From positions 1 through 39,495 of the forward strand of contig CAMZLH010000039.1 of the NCBI GenBank assembly GCA_947311565.1: a stretch of DNA of 39,495 nucleotides, in the 5' to 3' direction. The notes under the pieces are model-generated. The model saw only the letters and a list, made by a program, of their open reading frames with translations, did not search any database and was not told where the DNA came from. This stretch comes from an uncultured Nitratifractor sp. Lineage in GTDB: Bacteria; Campylobacterota; Campylobacteria; Campylobacterales; Sulfurovaceae. Made by a program: the position numbers and the translations under genes. Below, piece after piece: positions 8,377-16,236 of this stretch; the first letter of the stretch is position 1; the number at the start of each line of letters is the position of its first letter.

Positions 8377-8406
8377 TGTATATTGATATATAAAGTCCTA
8401 TATGCA

Positions 8407-8428
8407 TTCCCAATGTGGATATTGGGAA
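8407..8428 (+). promoter_or_regulatory. dctP-dctQ intergenic hairpin 2
   Basis: A second perfect inverted repeat TTCCCAAT (8407-8414) / ATTGGGAA (8421-8428) with a 6-base loop, followed by an A-rich run. On the plus strand it has no T-tract. It could instead be an operator for a dimeric regulator. The stretch 8429-8475 holds further AAGCTT-rich repeats. Confidence 0.45.
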
Positions 8429-8487
8429 AAAGAAAAAAGCTTTGTGCTTTATGTATTTAGCTTAAAGCTTAAAAATTGGAGGTTTTT

Positions 8488-9048
8488 ATGAACTTTATAC
8501 TACATATTAGTAAAATAATCACTGCAGCTGGAATTGCGGGTGGAGTTGCTTTGGCATTTGTAAATGTTGTAGCTAGATATGCTTTTGAATCTTCTATTAG
8601 TTGGGCTAGTGAGCTTACTATATATCTATTTTTGTGGAGCACCTTTTTTGGGGCAGTTTACTGCTTTAAAAAAGATGCTCATATTGCTGTTGATGTTATA
8701 TTAATTAAAACACCACTTAAAGTTAGAAAAATATTAATGTTGTTATCTTTAGTAGTTGCACTAATATTTGTTAGTGCAATATCTTATTATGGATATGAGT
8801 ATGTTCTATTATATATAGATTTAGGTGAAGTCTCTGTAGATTTAGATATTCCTCTTTGGATACCTTATGTTGTTGTACCGGTATCTTTTGCATTTAGTGC
8901 AATTATTTTAACTCAAAAGGTAGTAGAGTTACTTAAGACTCCAAGTGATAAGATAGAGATAAAGTCAGAGGTAGATGAACTAATGCAAGAGATGGAGGTC
9001 GAAGCGATGATTAAAGAGATTAACAAGAAAACTGGAGGTATGCTATGA
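8488..9048 (+). CDS. dctQ: TRAP transporter small membrane subunit DctQ
   Basis: Inner-membrane small subunit of the TRAP transporter, 186 residues with four hydrophobic segments. The DctQ signature region is visible: NVVARYAFESSISWASELTIYLFLW, with ARY-F and the W-x-x-E pattern, then AHIAVDV. The ATG at 8488 sits five bases after GGAGG; a TTG at 8476 lies in front of that site and was rejected. The tail is acidic (VDELMQEMEVEAMIKEI). It overlaps dctM by four bases (ATGA), so the two are translationally coupled. Confidence 0.93.
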   Translation: MNFILHISKIITAAGIAGGVALAFVNVVARYAFESSISWASELTIYLFLWSTFFGAVYCFKKDAHIAVDVILIKTPLKVRKILMLLSLVVALIFVSAISYYGYEYVLLYIDLGEVSVDLDIPLWIPYVVVPVSFAFSAIILTQKVVELLKTPSDKIEIKSEVDELMQEMEVEAMIKEINKKTGGML

Positions 9049-10325
9049 GTATTGCACTTTTGTTTGGTCTCTTTTTTGGACTTTTAATTATTGGTTCGCC
9101 TATAGCTATTGCTCTTGGTGCTTCTACATTTTTAACTCTTGTTACAATGACTGCAACAAGCCCGGTAGAGATTGCAGGCATGATATATCAAAAGATAGAT
9201 AGCTACTCTTTAATGGCAATACCAATGTTTATATTAGCAGGAAATTTACTTTCAAAAGGTAGTAGTGCTTCTCGAATTATAGAGTTTGCTAAATCTCTTG
9301 TTGGACATCTGCCAGGTGGTTTACCTATGGCTGCTATTTTTGCAAGTATTATATTTGCAGCCGTTAGTGGTAGTTCACCAGCAACCGTTGTTGCTATTGG
9401 ATCTATTATGTTTGGAGCAATACAGAGTGCTGGGTATCCAAAGAGATATGCAATTGGAACGATTGCAACAGCAGGTAGTTTAGGTATTTTAATCCCACCA
9501 TCTATTGTTTTGATTGTATATGGAGTAACAGCTGAGGTTAGCATTGGTAAGCTATTTATGGCAGGTGTAATTCCAGGTATTATGATTGGTATTATGATGA
9601 TGCTAGTTACATATATTGGTGCTGTTAGACTAGGGTTTAAGAAAACCCAGCCAGAGCCGTGGAGTATTAGAGTAAAGAAGTTTTTTAATGCGACCTGGGC
9701 TTTAATGACAATTATAATAGTTATAGGTGGAATATATGGTGGCATATTTACTCCAACAGAGGCAGCAGCTGTAGCAGCAGTATGGGCATTTTTTGTATCT
9801 ATGTTTATATACAGAGATATTAAGTGGAAAGATCTATATGCTATTTTTTTAGATGCTGGAAAGACATCTGCAATGATTATGTTTATTATTGCAAATGCTA
9901 TGATTTTTGCACATTTTTTAACCTTAGAAAATGTCCCTCATATGATTACACAGACACTTATAGACGCACATGTAGGACCAATTATGTTTCTACTTTTTGT
10001 AAATATTCTACTCTTTTTTGCTGGTGATTTTATGGAACCTAGTGCAATTATAATGATTATGGTTCCTCTTCTTTTACCTGTTGCAACAACACTAGGAATA
10101 GACCCAATACACTTTGGTATAATTATTACAATAAATATGGAACTAGGTATGATCACACCACCAGTTGGGTTAAATCTATTTGTTACAAGTGGTATTACAG
10201 GTGTTAGCTTAAAAGATGTCGTAATATATGCTTTGCCTTGGGCTAGTGTGATTTTATTTGGACTTATACTTGTAACTTATATTCCTCAAATTTCTCTTTG
10301 GTTACCAAACTTAATGTTTGGTTAG
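9045..10325 (+). CDS. dctM: TRAP transporter large membrane subunit DctM
   Basis: The 426-residue channel subunit, which uses an ion gradient (normally sodium) to import the DctP-bound solute. It is almost entirely hydrophobic with 11-12 segments. Family motifs include IPMFILAGNLLSKG near residues 58-71, AAVSGSSPATVVAIG near 105-119, AGSLGILIPPSIVLIVYG near 143-160, and GMITPPVGLNLFVTSG near 368-383. The GTLIPPS/TPPVG-type pair forms the two re-entrant substrate regions in this family. Length is normal and the gene is intact. Together with dctP and dctQ it makes a complete transporter; no DctBDR-type regulator is in the window. Confidence 0.96.
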   Translation: MSIALLFGLFFGLLIIGSPIAIALGASTFLTLVTMTATSPVEIAGMIYQKIDSYSLMAIPMFILAGNLLSKGSSASRIIEFAKSLVGHLPGGLPMAAIFASIIFAAVSGSSPATVVAIGSIMFGAIQSAGYPKRYAIGTIATAGSLGILIPPSIVLIVYGVTAEVSIGKLFMAGVIPGIMIGIMMMLVTYIGAVRLGFKKTQPEPWSIRVKKFFNATWALMTIIIVIGGIYGGIFTPTEAAAVAAVWAFFVSMFIYRDIKWKDLYAIFLDAGKTSAMIMFIIANAMIFAHFLTLENVPHMITQTLIDAHVGPIMFLLFVNILLFFAGDFMEPSAIIMIMVPLLLPVATTLGIDPIHFGIIITINMELGMITPPVGLNLFVTSGITGVSLKDVVIYALPWASVILFGLILVTYIPQISLWLPNLMFG

Positions 10326-10500
10326 CCATAGAGAGCTATAAATTTTATACTTATACATATATATTTATATTTGCAATCACTAATATAAATATATTACCAA
10401 AAGTTATAATCATTGTTAAAATATCACTATTTCTCACTTTTTATATAACTTATTTATCTAAATTAGAGTATTATAGCAATATACTTTATAAAGGAACAAT
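10326..10500 (+). promoter_or_regulatory. Leader and likely promoter of the YeeE/YedE genes
   Basis: This 175-bp AT-rich gap holds no gene. A TATTAT at 10469-10474 (GAGTATTATAGC) is a plausible -10 box about 26 bases before the ATG, and TAAAGGA just before the ATG is the ribosome site. There is no clear terminator for dctM, so read-through from the TRAP genes is possible. Confidence 0.35.
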
Positions 10501-11022
10501 ATGAAAAAAGATTACTGGAATCCATACTTTGGTGGTGTAGTTTTGGGAACAATGCTATTTTTAACTTTTGCTATTGCATCGCAAGGGTTTGGAGCTAGTG
10601 GAACATTCTCTAGACTTACTGCAGAGTATTTAGTAAATTCAGATAAAAGTTGGCTCTCTAATGCCTATGTTGCGAGTTACTTTAAACACTCTGACTCTGC
10701 TCTAATGAATTGGACTGTTTTAGAGACAATTGGGATATTCTTTGGTGGATTTGCAAGTGCACTACTTGCAGAAAGATTAATGTTTAAAGCAGATAAAGCA
10801 AGAAGTTATCCTACTACTAAAAGACTATTTTGGGCATTTGTAGGTGGTGCTATTGTAGCATTTTCTACAAGATTTGCAAGAGGTTGTACAAGTGGACAAG
10901 GACTAGATGGAATGGCAACATTCTCTGTTGGTGCTTGGATATTTATGTTTACGACATTTGCTGCAGGTTTAATATTCTCTCCACTATTTAGAAATCAGTG
11001 GGTAGATAAGGAGGAGAAATAA
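10501..11022 (+). CDS. YeeE/YedE-family sulfur transporter, first half (PmpA-like)
   Basis: A 173-residue inner-membrane half-transporter of the YeeE/YedE family, which in characterised members imports thiosulfate or related sulfur compounds. It has about four hydrophobic segments. The family signature RGCTSGQG is at residues 127-134, and C129 is the only cysteine. A second typical motif, GFGASGTFSRL, occurs near residue 29 but lacks a cysteine. The ATG has a good AAAGGA. Its stop overlaps the next start by one base (TAATG). Substrate specificity cannot be read from the sequence. Confidence 0.9.
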   Translation: MKKDYWNPYFGGVVLGTMLFLTFAIASQGFGASGTFSRLTAEYLVNSDKSWLSNAYVASYFKHSDSALMNWTVLETIGIFFGGFASALLAERLMFKADKARSYPTTKRLFWAFVGGAIVAFSTRFARGCTSGQGLDGMATFSVGAWIFMFTTFAAGLIFSPLFRNQWVDKEEK

Positions 11023-11624
11023 TGGAAACTCTACTTTTACCACTATTTAAAAATGGCTTTCTAAGTCCAGAAGCAAACTTTTTCTTTGCTATATTAATGG
11101 GCTTTGTATTTGGTTTTGTCTTAGAGAGAACAGGTTTTACAAGAGCTCAATATATAGCAGATACATTCTATTTTAAAAACTTGGCAGTACCTAAGATTAT
11201 GGGTATAACTATAATTACGACAACAACTTGGTTTATTCTATTTGCTTATATGGGATGGATTGACTTAAATGCTCTATTTACACCAGGTACTTATGTATGG
11301 CCATATGTTATAGGTGGATTGCTATTTGGTCTTGGTATGGTAATGGCAGGATACTGCCCAGGAACAGCAGTTGCAGGTCTAGGGACAGGTAAAAGTGATG
11401 CTTTAGTATTCTTGCTTGGTGTAATTGGTGGAATGTTATTATACTTCTATCTTTACGATTTTGTTGCAGCATTTGCGAGTACAACAAAAGTTGGAACAGT
11501 TAAGTTGCAAGATCTATTTGGTGGAAACAACTATAGTTCATACATAATTACAATAATCTTAGAGGTAGGTATTATCTCTTTCTTAATGTTTTTACAAAAA
11601 TTATCAAATAATGGGAGAAATTAA
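11022..11624 (+). CDS. YeeE/YedE-family sulfur transporter, second half (PmpB-like)
   Basis: The partner half-transporter, 200 residues with about five hydrophobic segments. It has the motif GFVLERTGFTRAQYIAD near residues 31-46 and the signature MAGYCPGTAVAGLGTGK near 108-124, where C112 is its only cysteine. In full-length family members the two halves are fused and conserved cysteines relay the sulfur compound through the pore. Here the halves are separate and translationally coupled to each other and to the next small gene, whose start directly follows this stop. Read-out as a heterodimeric transporter is inference from the family. Confidence 0.9.
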   Translation: METLLLPLFKNGFLSPEANFFFAILMGFVFGFVLERTGFTRAQYIADTFYFKNLAVPKIMGITIITTTTWFILFAYMGWIDLNALFTPGTYVWPYVIGGLLFGLGMVMAGYCPGTAVAGLGTGKSDALVFLLGVIGGMLLYFYLYDFVAAFASTTKVGTVKLQDLFGGNNYSSYIITIILEVGIISFLMFLQKLSNNGRN

Positions 11625-12011
11625 ATGGCAAGTACAAGTAAAGTAGCCGTTGGCGGTGGAATAGCAATATTAATAGGTGGATTAGCTTTAGCATTTTTTA
11701 CAGCTAGTAGTGCTCCTGCACTAAAAGCAGCAAATGCAAAGGTAATTGCAAAATATAGTGCAATTGTAGATAAATCACTATCTAGTGGAGATCAAAAAGC
11801 AGCTTTAAAAGCAGCTAAATCTGCACTTGCTGTTGATGCAACAAATAAAGTAGCTTTAGAAGCATATAAAAAAGTTATTTTAGCAGATGCACCAAAAGCA
11901 GTAGCATCTGTAAAAGTAGAAACTAATACAGAGACAAAAAGTGCTACTCCTGCAGAAGCAGCGCCTGCTAAACCTAAAGCAGAAGAAGAGGAAGAGATGG
12001 GCTGTATCTAG
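11625..12011 (+). CDS. Small membrane-anchored protein with single C-terminal cysteine
   Basis: A 128-residue protein of unknown function. Residues 8-27 form one hydrophobic helix (VAVGGGIAILIGGLALAFF). Residues 30-92 are Ala/Lys-rich and suggest a TPR-like helical pair (GDQKAALKAAKSALAVDATN). A flexible Ala/Pro/Lys/Thr linker follows, then an acidic tail EEEEEMGCI. C127, next to the C-terminus, is its only cysteine. The gene begins immediately after the YeeE/YedE second half with no gap, so it is surely made with it. A membrane-tethered thiol on a swinging arm would fit a sulfur carrier or relay for this transporter, which is my inference. A hairpin follows the gene. Confidence 0.8.
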   Translation: MASTSKVAVGGGIAILIGGLALAFFTASSAPALKAANAKVIAKYSAIVDKSLSSGDQKAALKAAKSALAVDATNKVALEAYKKVILADAPKAVASVKVETNTETKSATPAEAAPAKPKAEEEEEMGCI

Positions 12012-12045
12012 ATATAATGTATAGAGCTTATATCTTTTAAAGATA

Positions 12046-12070
12046 AATTATCGGGTTAAGCCCGATAATT
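12046..12070 (+). terminator. Hairpin after the YeeE/YedE operon
   Basis: A perfect 10-base inverted repeat AATTATCGGG (12046-12055) / CCCGATAATT (12061-12070) with a 5-base loop, 34 bases after the stop. No T-run follows on the plus strand (AAAATCATAC), so termination would be inefficient or the stem may protect the 3' end. It lies before the Sel1 gene. Confidence 0.6.
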
Positions 12071-12103
12071 AAAATCATACTACTTAAGAGAGGAAAGGAT
12101 ATT

Positions 12104-12862
12104 ATGAATAACTTTATAAAACTGACTCTCTTGACTCTGTTAATAAACGTACTTTACGCAACAAATTCCAATGTTAAAAAGGGAATTGAACTTTTTAATG
12201 AGAAAAAATTTCATAAATCTTTTAAAATTCTAACTCCTTATGCTAAAAATGGAGATAGAGAGGCAGAGTTTTTCATTGGATTAATTTATGATATGGGAAG
12301 TATCGATTTAATGGATAAAGAGAAGGCAGTTGAGTGGTATCTGAAGGCTGCTAAAAAAGGTTACCCTAGGGCTGAGTATGATATGGGCGTCATGCTTTCA
12401 AAAGGTGAAGGTATTAAAAAAAATCTAAAAGAGGCACTAATTTGGTATAAGAAAAGTGCAAATCATAGCGATAAAAATGCAATGTTTAATCTTGGAGTAG
12501 CTTATCAGAGAGCTTATGGTACTGAAAAAAATATTACTACAGCTAAAGAGTGGTATCAAAAGGCTATAGAGTTAGATATGCCAAAAGCAGCATATAATCT
12601 TGCAACTATTTATATAAAAGAGGGTAAAAAAGATAGAGCTATAAAACTCTATAAAAAAGCAGCACTTGGTGGACATACTGAAGCAATGTTTAATTTAGGA
12701 TATATATACCATGAGCAAAATAGTACAGAAGATGCTATAAAGTGGTATAAGGAGGCATCAATTAATGGACATAAAGATGCAAGAGCAAACTTATCTCATA
12801 TATTAGGTTCTATTGGAAAAAAAGATGAAGCTAGTTTTTGGAAAAGTAGAGTTAACTATTAA
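12104..12862 (+). CDS. Exported Sel1-repeat (TPR-like) protein
   Basis: 252 residues with an N-terminal signal sequence (MNNFIKLTLLTLLINVLYA). From residue 27 onward it is built of Sel1-like repeats of about 36 residues, ending in patterns such as A-x-x-WY-x-KAA-x-x-G and AEYDMGVMLSKGEG. At least five or six are visible (EKAVEWYLKAAKKG, KEALIWYKKSANHS, TTAKEWYQKAIEL, DRAIKLYKKAALGG, EDAIKWYKEASING). Such alpha-solenoids bind other proteins or glycans in the periplasm. In Campylobacterota, cysteine-rich Sel1 paralogues (Hcp) are beta-lactamase-like, but this one lacks their regular cysteine pairs. GAGGAAAGGATATT precedes the ATG. The role is unknown. Confidence 0.9.
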   Translation: MNNFIKLTLLTLLINVLYATNSNVKKGIELFNEKKFHKSFKILTPYAKNGDREAEFFIGLIYDMGSIDLMDKEKAVEWYLKAAKKGYPRAEYDMGVMLSKGEGIKKNLKEALIWYKKSANHSDKNAMFNLGVAYQRAYGTEKNITTAKEWYQKAIELDMPKAAYNLATIYIKEGKKDRAIKLYKKAALGGHTEAMFNLGYIYHEQNSTEDAIKWYKEASINGHKDARANLSHILGSIGKKDEASFWKSRVNY

Positions 12863-12865
12863 GAG

Positions 12866-13576
12866 TTATAAATTTTTAGAGAGAAGATGCATTTTATAAA
12901 ATATTTTATGTGCATCTATGTTCTCTATAAATGAGTTATTATATGGGTGTTCAATAAAAATTGCTTTCTGCTTTGGTTTAAACTTTTTCTCTATAACTTT
13001 AGCAAAGTTACCAAATAAAATTAGATCTATATCTCTATCTATATTTTTCAATAAATGCTCTATAAATGGTTGCCACATTTTAGCATGATAGCTAGATTTT
13101 GATTTATCTTCAAAAATTAAAGCGCTATTTAAAAGCAACACTCCACTCTTTTCAAAGTTATCTTTTAGCTCATGAATTGAGTTAATTAAGTCACTTTTAT
13201 CTATTTTAGCAATTTGCTCTTGTGAAGGCTCTTTAATTAAATTTTCAGCCATAAGTACCATTTTTATAAAGTTTCTAAGGCTTGTAGCTCTGTTTACCTC
13301 TTTACTAAGACCACTTTGGCTAAATATCTCTTTAACTCCTCCATCTATAAATGCAACACCAATTGCACTTACTTCTCTAGGGTATGGGTCTTGCCCAAAT
13401 AAGATATATTTAACCTTATTTTTTGGCATAGAAAAAGCATTAAATAGGCGACTATTGGTTGGTAAATAGCTACTGTTTATTAAAAAGTTTTTGTAGTTTG
13501 GATCAAGTTTATTGCAGCACTCAAGTAGTAGCGAGTGCCACGATTTGTCTGTATATTTTTTAACTATCTCAACCAT
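12866..13576 (-). CDS. Uracil-DNA glycosylase-like protein
   Basis: A 236-residue member of the uracil-DNA glycosylase superfamily, which removes uracil from DNA in base-excision repair. Motif A appears as GQDPYP at 61-66, with the water-activating D63. The stacking phenylalanine is F76 (GVAF), the uracil-binding asparagine is N150 (LLLNSALIF), and the motif B histidine is H210 (EHPYNNSF). The canonical Ung motifs are GQDPYH and HPSPLS, so two positions depart from the family-1 consensus while all key catalytic types are kept. The start overlaps the end of mqnP by 8 bases. It is the third gene of a pssA-mqnP operon. It may be a divergent Ung or a sister family. Confidence 0.8.
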   Translation of the reverse strand: MVEIVKKYTDKSWHSLLLECCNKLDPNYKNFLINSSYLPTNSRLFNAFSMPKNKVKYILFGQDPYPREVSAIGVAFIDGGVKEIFSQSGLSKEVNRATSLRNFIKMVLMAENLIKEPSQEQIAKIDKSDLINSIHELKDNFEKSGVLLLNSALIFEDKSKSSYHAKMWQPFIEHLLKNIDRDIDLILFGNFAKVIEKKFKPKQKAIFIEHPYNNSFIENIDAHKIFYKMHLLSKNL

Positions 13577-14429
13577 AAATTGTAATATCCAAAATGGTTA
13601 GTATAAAGAAGATAAAGCCTAAATAGCCATTAACTGTAAAAAATGCTCTATCTATTTTGGTAAAATCTTTACGAACTAAGTAGTGCTCATACGCTAACAT
13701 AATAGCACTAAAGATAATAGCTAAATATCCAAAAAGGTGTAACGCAGATTCATTTATATATAGATACCAAAAGAGTATAGTAATAGTGTGAAAAATCAGA
13801 GCTAAAGCTAGAGTCTTTTTTGCACCAAGACTGCTAGGTATTGAGTGTAGGTTATTCTCTTTATCAAACTCCATATCTTGCAAAGAGTATAGCAAGTCAA
13901 ACCCTGCAACCCAAAATGTAACGCCTATACTTAGATATACTACCCAGGTAGGAATGCTACCAAGTACTGCAACAGCTCCTGCAATTGGTGCAAGACCTAG
14001 AGATATGCCTAAAATTATATGAGCTAGTGCGCTAAATCGTTTAAATATTGTATATATAGCTAAAATAGCCAAAATCGGAATAGATAAGATAAATGCTAAA
14101 GTGTTTATAAAGTATGCAACTAGTATAAAAATAGAGGCATTTACTACAATAAAAACTAGCATCTCTTTTGTGCTTACCCTTCCATCTACAGATGGGCGAT
14201 TTTTGGTGCGAGGGTTTAGAGCATCTACATCTCTATCTAAATATCTATTTACTGCCATAGCAAAGTTTCTTGCACTTATTGCCGCAAATAGCCCTAGTAT
14301 TAAGAGCTTAAACCCAAACCAACCTCTTTGTGCCACAACCATTGCAATAAATATAAATGGTAGCGAAAAGATAGAGTGCTCAAAAACTACAAGCTCATTA
14401 AAGTTTTTTAATTTTTGCTTTATGCTCAT
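13569..14429 (-). CDS. mqnP: UbiA-family prenyltransferase, probably menaquinone MqnP
   Basis: A 286-residue polytopic inner-membrane enzyme that attaches the polyprenyl tail to the quinone ring. The first Asp-rich motif is NRYLDRDVD at 61-69, and the second is YSLQDMEFD near residue 190. Both bind magnesium-diphosphate in UbiA enzymes. Campylobacterota make menaquinone by the futalosine route, in which this prenyltransferase is MqnP. The assignment to MqnP rather than UbiA rests on that lineage knowledge. It begins one base into the pssA stop and overlaps the downstream glycosylase gene, so all three are translationally coupled. Confidence 0.88.
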   Translation of the reverse strand: MSIKQKLKNFNELVVFEHSIFSLPFIFIAMVVAQRGWFGFKLLILGLFAAISARNFAMAVNRYLDRDVDALNPRTKNRPSVDGRVSTKEMLVFIVVNASIFILVAYFINTLAFILSIPILAILAIYTIFKRFSALAHIILGISLGLAPIAGAVAVLGSIPTWVVYLSIGVTFWVAGFDLLYSLQDMEFDKENNLHSIPSSLGAKKTLALALIFHTITILFWYLYINESALHLFGYLAIIFSAIMLAYEHYLVRKDFTKIDRAFFTVNGYLGFIFFILTILDITIYG

Positions 14430-14968
14430 TATGGGTGAGGTACTTTAACTTTAGAGTTTAGCAAATAGCCAACAACTGCTACTAAAATAGCAATAATAAA
14501 TGGCGAACTAACAATACTAAAAGAGTGAAGCAGGTACAAAATCCAAAGTAAAATAGCCCCAAGTGGTGTTGGAACTCCTTCAAAATATTTAGCAACTTCA
14601 CCAGTTTCTACTTTAAGATTAAAGGCGACAAGGCGTCTAAGCCCACTAATAATATAGTAGATAAATATTGCTCCAATAAAAATATTGCTACTCTCAAGAG
14701 AGTAAAAGAGCAAAAATGCTGGCATTATAACAAAACTTAAAAAGTCTGCAAAGCTATCTAGCTGAATACCAAATTCTGTAGATAGATTGTACTTTCTAGC
14801 AACCTTTCCGTCGGCAATATCAAGCGCCCCTGCGATCCAAGCTATAATAATAGCAACTGTAAAGTTGTGCTGTGTAACAAAGTATAGAGCCAAAGTTCCA
14901 CACGCTACATTTGCAAATGTAATAATATTTGCTGCATTAAAGTGATTATCTTTGTCAAATAGGTTCAT
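14429..14968 (-). CDS. pssA: CDP-diacylglycerol-serine O-phosphatidyltransferase
   Basis: Inner-membrane enzyme making phosphatidylserine, the precursor of phosphatidylethanolamine. With the start at 14968 (AAAAGGAGTAAAATG on the minus strand) it has 179 residues. An upstream in-frame extension overlaps miaA and was rejected. The full CDP-alcohol phosphotransferase motif is present, DGKVAR-x8-G-x3-D-x3-D (through FGIQLDSFAD), and about five or six hydrophobic segments follow. The length is short compared with E. coli PssA but matches the Gram-positive/epsilon type II enzymes. It heads the pssA-mqnP-glycosylase operon and is divergent from miaA, with 49 bases between starts. Confidence 0.93.
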   Translation of the reverse strand: MNLFDKDNHFNAANIITFANVACGTLALYFVTQHNFTVAIIIAWIAGALDIADGKVARKYNLSTEFGIQLDSFADFLSFVIMPAFLLFYSLESSNIFIGAIFIYYIISGLRRLVAFNLKVETGEVAKYFEGVPTPLGAILLWILYLLHSFSIVSSPFIIAILVAVVGYLLNSKVKVPHP

Positions 14969-15017
14969 TTTACTCCTTTTGTGTAATTTTAGCAAAATTT
15001 TGGATAAAATATCTTTT
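14969..15017. promoter_or_regulatory. Divergent pssA/miaA promoter region
   Basis: Only 49 bases separate the two starts. TAAAAT occurs on the minus strand at 14986-14991 (TTTTGCTAAAATT read leftwards) as the likely pssA -10. TAAAAT at 15005-15010 on the plus strand is close to the miaA ATG, so miaA would have a very short leader if this is its -10. The core AATTTTAGCAAAATTTT is partly palindromic. Confidence 0.4.
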
Positions 15018-15902
15018 ATGAAAAATATTTTTGCAATAATTGGACCAACCGCATCAGGAAAGAGTAATTTAGCTATAAAATTAGCAAAAGAGCTAGATGC
15101 AATAATTTTATCGGCTGACTCTTTAAGTATATATAAAGAGATTGATATAGCTTCGGCTAAGCCTACAAAAGATGAGCAAGATGGCATTTTACACTTTGGA
15201 ATAGATATTGTAGAACCTAATGAAAACTTTGATGTTATAAAGTTTATATCTGAATATAATAGAGCACTCAACTATGCTCAAGAGCATAATAAAAAACTTA
15301 TAATAGTTGGTGGTACAAGCTTTTATATAAAGGCTTTAACACAAGGTATTAGCCACTTACCTGTAGCTACAATAGATCAAAAAAAACTTCTCAAAGAGAT
15401 ATTAGAAGATAAAGATAAAGCATATAGATATCTGCAGCAAATAGATCTTGAATACTCTAAGAGAATTAAGCCAAATGATATATATAGATTAGAAAAAGCA
15501 TTAAATATCTATATTATAACTCGTGAAATCCCATCTAAATATTTCAGAAATAATCTACCAGTACCAATAGCTAAAGATTTAGATATTTACGAAATTGCAG
15601 TAGATAGAGAGACTTTAAGAGATAGAGTTAAGTTAAGAACTAAAAAGATGATATCTATGGGCTTAATAGATGAGGTTAGTTACTTAGAGCATAAATATAC
15701 AAGGGCAATCCAAGCAATGGGTGCAATTGGAGTAGTAGAAGTTTTAGATTACTTTGATGGTAAATTAAATATAAGTGAGTTAGAGAGTAAAATAATTACA
15801 AATACAATGCGCTTAGCTAAACGACAAGTTACTTTTAATAAATCACAACTAAATATAGAATATAAAGAGAGTATAGAGAGTATCTATAGATCAATAATTT
15901 AA
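15018..15902 (+). CDS. miaA: tRNA dimethylallyltransferase
   Basis: Transfers a dimethylallyl group to the N6 of A37 in tRNAs that read codons beginning with U. The 294-residue form starts MKNIFAII, with the P-loop GPTASGKS at residues 9-16. It is followed by ADSLSIYKEIDIASAKPT, the family's DSxQVY/GTAKPT region in its Campylobacterota spelling. TSFYIKALTQGI and the QAMGAIGVVEVLDY region near 235 complete the family pattern. An in-frame ATG-like extension upstream lacks a ribosome site and overlaps pssA, so it was rejected. The partner enzyme MiaB is encoded in this same window. The stop overlaps the yidD stop by four bases (convergent). Confidence 0.95.
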   Translation: MKNIFAIIGPTASGKSNLAIKLAKELDAIILSADSLSIYKEIDIASAKPTKDEQDGILHFGIDIVEPNENFDVIKFISEYNRALNYAQEHNKKLIIVGGTSFYIKALTQGISHLPVATIDQKKLLKEILEDKDKAYRYLQQIDLEYSKRIKPNDIYRLEKALNIYIITREIPSKYFRNNLPVPIAKDLDIYEIAVDRETLRDRVKLRTKKMISMGLIDEVSYLEHKYTRAIQAMGAIGVVEVLDYFDGKLNISELESKIITNTMRLAKRQVTFNKSQLNIEYKESIESIYRSII

Positions 15903-16234
15903 TCTATATTCATAGCCCTAAAATCTTTTAAAATATAGTAATCTTTACCATTAAAAATAAACCAATACTCTATATTAACTCTTTTATAGTATAAATTTTT
16001 TAAAGATAGCAGAGATGGACTTTTGTAAGATACACTAGGATAATCAACTCCACCAATAAAGAGTTGATTACACCTAAGTACTCTTAGAGCACTCTTTGCT
16101 GTAGCAGAGATAAAATTACTATTTTCATATAACCATTTTGCATACTCAGAGCAAGTTGGATAGTAGCGACAACTAGGGGGTGTAAGTTTTGATATATATT
16201 GGTACCACTTTAGTACTTTAGGAGCTTTTTTCAT
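15899..16234 (-). CDS. yidD: Membrane protein insertion efficiency factor YidD
   Basis: A 111-residue member of the YidD/haemolytic family, which aids YidC-dependent insertion of membrane proteins at the inner face of the membrane. The hallmark is PPSCRYYPTCSEYAKWLYE near residues 18-36, followed by RVLRCNQLFIGGVDYP. The three conserved cysteines and the CR+xPTCS core are intact. The tail beyond about residue 70 is longer than in most YidD proteins. It lies two bases downstream of lnt on the minus strand. The neighbouring yajC-secD-secF genes share its theme of membrane targeting. Confidence 0.93.
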   Translation of the reverse strand: MKKAPKVLKWYQYISKLTPPSCRYYPTCSEYAKWLYENSNFISATAKSALRVLRCNQLFIGGVDYPSVSYKSPSLLSLKNLYYKRVNIEYWFIFNGKDYYILKDFRAMNID

Positions 16235-16236
16235 CT

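Noticed and set aside
8476-8487. TTG start for dctQ
   Set aside because: It precedes and contains the GGAGG site that serves the ATG at 8488.
9203-9745. Minus-strand open frame of 180 codons inside dctM
   Set aside because: It is the antisense shadow of a gene with clear DctM motifs; composition is Ile/Pro-rich as expected for a mirror of a membrane gene.
11625-12011. Third YeeE/YedE-operon protein as a lipoprotein
   Set aside because: Its only cysteine is at the C-terminus and there is no lipobox after the hydrophobic helix.
14952-15017. N-terminal extension of miaA
   Set aside because: The P-loop must lie close to the N-terminus; the extension overlaps pssA and has no ribosome site.
14969-15271. 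Long N-terminal extension of pssA
   Set aside because: It overlaps miaA in antisense, while the ATG at 14968 has a strong AGGAG and gives the standard family N-terminus.
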